Assembly (NCBI GenBank): GCA_050955045.1
Contig: JBPBQV010000002.1
Coordinates: 248,001-312,000 of the forward strand
DNA: 64,000 nt
Origin: Mucilaginibacter_A sp050955045
GTDB taxonomy: Bacteria > Bacteroidota > Bacteroidia > Sphingobacteriales > Sphingobacteriaceae
Direction of reading: 5' to 3'
Positions 60,492-64,000 of the stretch are shown here, in pieces; within the stretch, counting starts at the first letter, position 1, and every line of letters begins with the position of its first letter. Under the pieces are notes generated by a model. That model was not told the origin of the DNA. It searched no databases and was given only the letters and a program-made list of their open reading frames with translations. Position numbers and translations under genes: made by a program.

Positions 60492-61259
60492 TTATTTATT
60501 AGCTTGTTTAATATAATATTCTATTGCCATAGTCATGGAGGGTGCTTCCGGTATAGGTGCCGGTATATCCAAAATCAAACCTCTTTCTATTGCTGCTTTA
60601 TGTGTGCTGGCACCATAGGCAGCAATACGTGTATTTTTTTGTTCGAAGTTTGGGAAGTTTTTGTATAATGACTGTATGCTAGACGGGCTAAAAAAAGCAA
60701 TAACGTCATAAAATACTTCTGCCAGATCAGAAAGATCGCTCACTACTGTACGAAACAAAACTGCGGGTGTAAAATTATAACCGTTATCAGCCAAAAACTT
60801 TTGTGTTTCTTCAGCAGCAACATCAGAACACGGGTACAGAAACTTTTCGTTAGTATGTTTTTTTAACACCTCTGCCAGATCACTTGCCGTTTGCTTTCCA
60901 AAAAATATTTTCCGCTTGCGGTACTGAATATATTTTTGAAGATAAAGTGCTATAGTTTCTGATAAGCAAAAATATTTCATCTCTACCGGAACCTCAAAAC
61001 GCATTTCCTCACAGATTCTAAAAAAATGGTCTGCTGCATTACGGCTGGCAAAAATAACAGCTGTATAATCGCCCAAAGCAATTTTTTCTTTTCTGAATTC
61101 CCGTGCAGGAACACCTTCTACATGAATAAAAGACCGGAAATCAATCTTTAAATTGTATTTTTTGGCCAGTTCCGTATATGGATTTTTATCTGATTCAGGC
61201 TTGGGTAGCGTTACTAAAATGCTTTTTACTTTTTTCAATCTTTCAGCGGCAAACTGCAT
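60492..61259 (-). CDS. hemD: Uroporphyrinogen-III synthase
   Basis: 255 residues. The pattern KKVKSILVTLPKP, AVIFASRNAADHFF, YFCLSETIALYLQKY, FLYPCSDVAAEETQKFLADNGY and VIAFFSPSSIQSLYKNFP matches the two-domain HemD fold, which closes hydroxymethylbilane to uroporphyrinogen III. The sequence is divergent, as usual for HemD. It lies 15 bases downstream of the DUF4271 gene. A gene order of DUF4271, hemD, gldKLMN is common in Bacteroidota. Confidence 0.85.
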   Translation of the reverse strand: MQFAAERLKKVKSILVTLPKPESDKNPYTELAKKYNLKIDFRSFIHVEGVPAREFRKEKIALGDYTAVIFASRNAADHFFRICEEMRFEVPVEMKYFCLSETIALYLQKYIQYRKRKIFFGKQTASDLAEVLKKHTNEKFLYPCSDVAAEETQKFLADNGYNFTPAVLFRTVVSDLSDLAEVFYDVIAFFSPSSIQSLYKNFPNFEQKNTRIAAYGASTHKAAIERGLILDIPAPIPEAPSMTMAIEYYIKQANK

Positions 61260-61274
61260 ATATAGCTGTCTTTC

Positions 61275-62213
61275 TTATAGTTTTAAAGCCTTTATTAATA
61301 TAAAAACTGGGCAAAATTCAAGGGCACAAAGATAAATAAATAAATACACTTTACTAAACTTGTATATTGTAAGTATATTGATACTGCTACGGATATATTG
61401 CCACAATAACACGATAAAAATCAACAATCCGAAAACCAATAAAAGCATAGGTTTATAGCTATCAGCAATTAAACCGAAACTGATTACAAGCGGTATACTA
61501 ATAAATGTAACATTAAAATAAGTTAGATACAGTACCGATACATATTCTTTAACTAAATTTTGGATATTAAATATAAAGCCTAAAATGCGCAGTACAACAA
61601 TTTTGAGTATAAAAAAAATGATAACGGCAAAAGTTAACCCTAAATAAAGCTGCCAGCCATCGTCAGTATAACTGTGGTTGTAGCAAGAAATAACCTGATA
61701 AAACAACAAACCGATAGTTGTGCCAAACAGTAAAAACAAGAAGATAAACGACCAGGAATTGATCAGGCTTTCTTCTTTAGAAAATTGAGACAGCATCCTT
61801 TTATTGTAAAAAGATTCTACAATATCACTAACGGATTTATTTAAAAACCTGTTTAAAACAGCCGCATAAAGCAGTAGGCACAGCATTACAATCAGCATCC
61901 ACTGGCTTCTTAAAGTACGTATTTTTCCTGGCTGTACTTTAGTTTTTTTAGGCTGATAATGCATATCCAGAAAAGCATAACCCGTATATAAATTAGCTTT
62001 AATTACGCTATCCATAAACTGGTTTTTTCTCGCAGAATCCGGCGGAGTGATGAAAAATCGGGCCAGAGAATCTGATTGCGCTTGTTGTTTAAGCAATGTG
62101 GCAGAATCTGGAACAAATAAAGTTTCCTGAAGTAAAGTATCTGTAATTAAGGATTGAGTATGTGCTGTTTTTATCAGCAAAAAAACAAGAAGAATAGTAA
62201 AAATTAACCGCAT
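61275..62213 (-). CDS. DUF4271 membrane protein
   Basis: 312 residues from the ATG at 62211-62213; an earlier in-frame TTG (62253-62255) is within a TAAATTTG promoter box. A signal-like N-terminus (LIFTILLVFLLIKTAHTQ) precedes a periplasmic part and six membrane segments (about 115-310: WMLIVMLCLLLYAAVL and others). This is the DUF4271 family, next to hemD in many Bacteroidota, of unknown function. A motif copy (62163-62173) overlaps the signal peptide region. Confidence 0.82.
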   Translation of the reverse strand: MRLIFTILLVFLLIKTAHTQSLITDTLLQETLFVPDSATLLKQQAQSDSLARFFITPPDSARKNQFMDSVIKANLYTGYAFLDMHYQPKKTKVQPGKIRTLRSQWMLIVMLCLLLYAAVLNRFLNKSVSDIVESFYNKRMLSQFSKEESLINSWSFIFLFLLFGTTIGLLFYQVISCYNHSYTDDGWQLYLGLTFAVIIFFILKIVVLRILGFIFNIQNLVKEYVSVLYLTYFNVTFISIPLVISFGLIADSYKPMLLLVFGLLIFIVLLWQYIRSSINILTIYKFSKVYLFIYLCALEFCPVFILIKALKL

Positions 62214-62252
62214 GTATTTTTTTAGTCCGATACCAATTAACCTTTTCAACTG

Positions 62253-62260
62253 CAAATTTA
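62253..62260 (-). promoter_or_regulatory. -7 box TAAATTTG for DUF4271-hemD
   Basis: An exact TAnnTTTG match on the minus strand, 39 bases before the ATG at 62213, giving a leader of about 33 bases. No clear -33 element. Confidence 0.5.
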
Positions 62261-62280
62261 CCGCAATAAAATTGGATAAT

Positions 62281-63780
62281 TTACGGTTTGAGATTATTTA
62301 ATAAGGCTAACTCGTGCATAGTGCCTTTCAGGTTTTCGTACAGCTTTATATATAATTGGTAATAGTTTTTGTAGAAAGCGTGCTTTTCCAAGTCAGGTTC
62401 TACAATTTGTTTAGGCTCATCATTCTTCAAACTAAAACCTGTAAACTTTTTGGTTTGGATAGCTAAATAAGCTGCGCCAATAGCCGAAGCATCTTCTGCC
62501 TGCACTACGGTTAATTTTTTTCCGATGATGTTTGCCATCAATTGCAGCCAAACTGGCGAAGCTGTAAAACCACCGCTCACGCGCACTTCTTTTATCGTTC
62601 CGGAAGTTTGACTGAAAGCATCCAGTACATGATTGATCGCAAAGCAAACTCCTTCCAGCGCAGCGTTTAAAAAATGTGCTTGCGTGTGTTCTGTTTTAAT
62701 TCCGAAAAAAACACCGCAGCTGTTACTATCCCATAAAGGAGCACGTTCGCCGGTCAAATAGGGTAGAAAAAGCAAGCCGTTGCTACCTGCCGGTACGGTT
62801 TTTACTGCATCAAATAATTGCTGATAACTTGCCGGCGATACTGTTTTTACCGCCACAAAATTGGTAAGCAGCCAGTTTAAAATTAGGCCGCCGTTGTTAA
62901 TCGCACCACCGCAGATGTAGGTTTTTTCATCCAGCAAATAATTAAAAGTCATGGCTTTAAAGTTGTACAGCGGTTTACTGCTAACTGTGCGCACGGCACC
63001 ACTTGTACCAATAGTTAATGCAACAACACCAACGTGGTTTGCGCCACTGCCCAAGTTTGCCAAACAACCATCAGTAGCACCAATAACCCAACAACATGCT
63101 TCGTTTATGCCTGTAATTTGGATGATTTTTGTGTTTACATCGTTGCGCAAATAAGTGGTAAACACCGGTTCAGAAAGTTTATCTGCATCAATTCCAGCCA
63201 GTTTTAAAGCCTGTTCACTCCAGCAGAATTCTAAAATATCAAACAAACCGGTTGCAGAAGCAATTGAATGATCAACCTGAAAATTACCAAATAACCTAAA
63301 CCAGAATAATTCTTTGATGGAGATGAATTTAGCGGTTTGATCAAACAAATCTTTACGATTTTCGCGAAACCAGATAATTTTGCTTAATGGCGACATTGAA
63401 TAAATTGGCGTGCCGGTTTGTTCGTATAGGTTTTTTCCTTCGGGAGAAAAACGGAGCCGATCAGCAATTGCCGCACTCCGCGTATCGGCCCAACTGATCA
63501 TGTTGGTTAAGGTTTTTCCTTGCTGATCAACCAAAATTAAACTGTGCATCGCACTGCTTAAACTGATTGCTTTTGGCGAACCTAACGCATTGGTAATCTC
63601 GCGAATACAATCGAGAAATCCCTGCCAGATCAGTTCTACATCCTGCTCTGCAAAGCCTGGTTCTGGCTGCATCAGCGGATAGTGCTTTTGTGCGGAAGTA
63701 ATCGCTTCTCCACCTAAACCAACCGCAACTGCTTTTACGCTTCCGGTTCCGATATCAACACCTAAAATATATTGTTGCAC
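62281..63780 (-). CDS. FGGY family carbohydrate kinase, probably gluconokinase
   Basis: 499 residues with a GTG start at 63778-63780. ILGVDIGTGSVKAVAV is the N-terminal phosphate loop of the FGGY family. SSAMHSLILVD, ISWADTRS, GTPIYSMSPLSKIIWFRE and GGAINNGGLILNWL follow Bacillus GntK closely, so gluconate is the best substrate guess; xylulose is an alternative. It phosphorylates a sugar acid for the pentose phosphate or Entner-Doudoroff path. A TAATTTTG box (63787-63794) lies 6 bases upstream. Confidence 0.87.
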   Translation of the reverse strand: MQQYILGVDIGTGSVKAVAVGLGGEAITSAQKHYPLMQPEPGFAEQDVELIWQGFLDCIREITNALGSPKAISLSSAMHSLILVDQQGKTLTNMISWADTRSAAIADRLRFSPEGKNLYEQTGTPIYSMSPLSKIIWFRENRKDLFDQTAKFISIKELFWFRLFGNFQVDHSIASATGLFDILEFCWSEQALKLAGIDADKLSEPVFTTYLRNDVNTKIIQITGINEACCWVIGATDGCLANLGSGANHVGVVALTIGTSGAVRTVSSKPLYNFKAMTFNYLLDEKTYICGGAINNGGLILNWLLTNFVAVKTVSPASYQQLFDAVKTVPAGSNGLLFLPYLTGERAPLWDSNSCGVFFGIKTEHTQAHFLNAALEGVCFAINHVLDAFSQTSGTIKEVRVSGGFTASPVWLQLMANIIGKKLTVVQAEDASAIGAAYLAIQTKKFTGFSLKNDEPKQIVEPDLEKHAFYKNYYQLYIKLYENLKGTMHELALLNNLKP

Positions 63781-63786
63781 TTATTT

Positions 63787-63794
63787 CAAAATTA
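63787..63794 (-). promoter_or_regulatory. -7 box TAATTTTG, 6 bases before a GTG start
   Basis: An exact TAnnTTTG match on the minus strand for the kinase gene. A TTG 16 bases upstream could be the -33 element. The message would be leaderless or nearly so. Confidence 0.5.
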
Positions 63795-63819
63795 TTTTTA
63801 TATTCAAAATCAACTACCA

Positions 63820-63830
63820 TGCTTCTTTTA
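63820..63830 (+). repeat. Dispersed motif between divergent kinase and hemW genes
   Basis: TGCTTCTTTTA followed by TCAGGCAAAATT, upstream of both genes. Confidence 0.5.
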
Positions 63831-63883
63831 TCAGGCAAAATTAAAGTTTATTGCCACAGAATGAGCTGAACTAAATATAATCC

Positions 63884-63891
63884 TAATTTTG
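63884..63891 (+). promoter_or_regulatory. -7 box TAATTTTG, candidate hemW promoter
   Basis: An exact TAnnTTTG match 56 bases before the ATG at 63948. No clear -33 element. Confidence 0.4.
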
Positions 63892-63947
63892 CCACAACTT
63901 TACTGCCTCGATTAATACTTTTTTACCAGGCAATTTTTTGATCTCAT

Positions 63948-64000
63948 ATGGCCGGCATTTACATCCACATTCCCTTTTGTAAGCAAGCTTGCCATTACTG
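63948..64000 (+). CDS. hemW: HemW-like radical SAM protein (partial)
   Basis: Only 17 residues are visible: MAGIYIHIPFCKQACHY. They are the N-terminus of HemW/HemN-type radical SAM proteins, with the first two cysteines of the CxxxCxxC cluster motif (C11, C15). HemW is a heme chaperone related to oxygen-independent coproporphyrinogen oxidase. It diverges from the gluconokinase gene and runs off the right edge. Confidence 0.85.
   Translation, partial: MAGIYIHIPFCKQACHY

Noticed and set aside
195..63830. The dispersed motif as a strand-biased replication or Chi/KOPS-type signal
   Set aside because: Both orientations are about equally frequent (roughly 28 and 30), so no strand skew is seen in this window.
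195..63830. The dispersed motif as a simple promoter element
   Set aside because: It is frequent inside genes and at convergent 3' junctions where promoters are not expected, and differs from TAnnTTTG.

Overview
The window is a chromosomal stretch of a Bacteroidota bacterium. It carries the gliding and type IX secretion core gldK-gldL-gldM-gldN, a SprE/PorW lipoprotein, GldB, a PorP/SprF protein, and cargo with both type A and type B C-terminal sorting domains. Several genes have the TAnnTTTG -7 promoter box of this phylum and few have a clear Shine-Dalgarno sequence. Codon style, moderate A+T richness and synteny (gluconokinase, DUF4271, hemD, gldKLMN) fit Sphingobacteriia or Cytophagia (Pedobacter- or Mucilaginibacter-like). 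I cannot fix the genus. No rRNA, tRNA, CRISPR array, insertion sequence or prophage was seen.

Layout. 1-1.8 kb: end of moaC, a MOSC protein and a START-like protein. 1.9-5.3 kb: a secreted dipeptidyl peptidase and an unrecognised coiled-coil/winged-helix protein. 5.5-13.5 kb: PorP/SprF protein and a 2319-residue modular adhesin. 13.8-17.1 kb: APC permease and the agmatine-to-putrescine pair aguB-aguA. 17.2-30.5 kb: housekeeping and accessory genes (UPF0104 membrane protein, SDR enzymes, a PIN toxin with a small overlapping partner, acyltransferase, tailless SSB, cytosine-deaminase-like enzyme, ferredoxin, photolyase, two FKBP lipoproteins, gamma-glutamyltransferase). 30.5-31.6 kb: an A+T-rich ABC ATPase/membrane-protein pair. 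31.7-35.4 kb: a subtilase with type IX signal. 35.5-39.4 kb: small proteins and a sigma factor/membrane barrel/lipoprotein operon. 39.4-42.2 kb: NAD synthetase and gldB. 42.6-48.4 kb: ATP synthase operon atpZ-(atpI-like)-B-E-F-H-A-G without atpD/atpC. 48.5-55.4 kb: sprE-pbp1A, then uvrC. 55.4-64 kb: gldKLMN, hemD, DUF4271, gluconokinase and the start of hemW.

The genes work together mostly around the cell surface. GldK-N and SprE build the type IX translocon and its motor, GldB supports gliding, PorP/SprF is the usual partner of type B cargo such as the adhesin beside it, and the subtilase carries the type A signal.

The most unusual signal is not a gene. A short motif, T(A/G)CT(N)(C/T)TTTTA, usually extended to ATRCTKYTTTTAYC, and its reverse complement occur about 58 times by eye. 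That is roughly once per 1.1 kb, in both orientations, inside genes and between them. Five times two copies face each other with exactly 6 bases between (11-6-11 palindrome), and 8 of 11 convergent gene junctions hold at least one copy. The pattern is like that of DNA uptake sequences in Neisseriaceae and Pasteurellaceae, which are also dispersed and form terminators when paired. I know of no such element described for this group.
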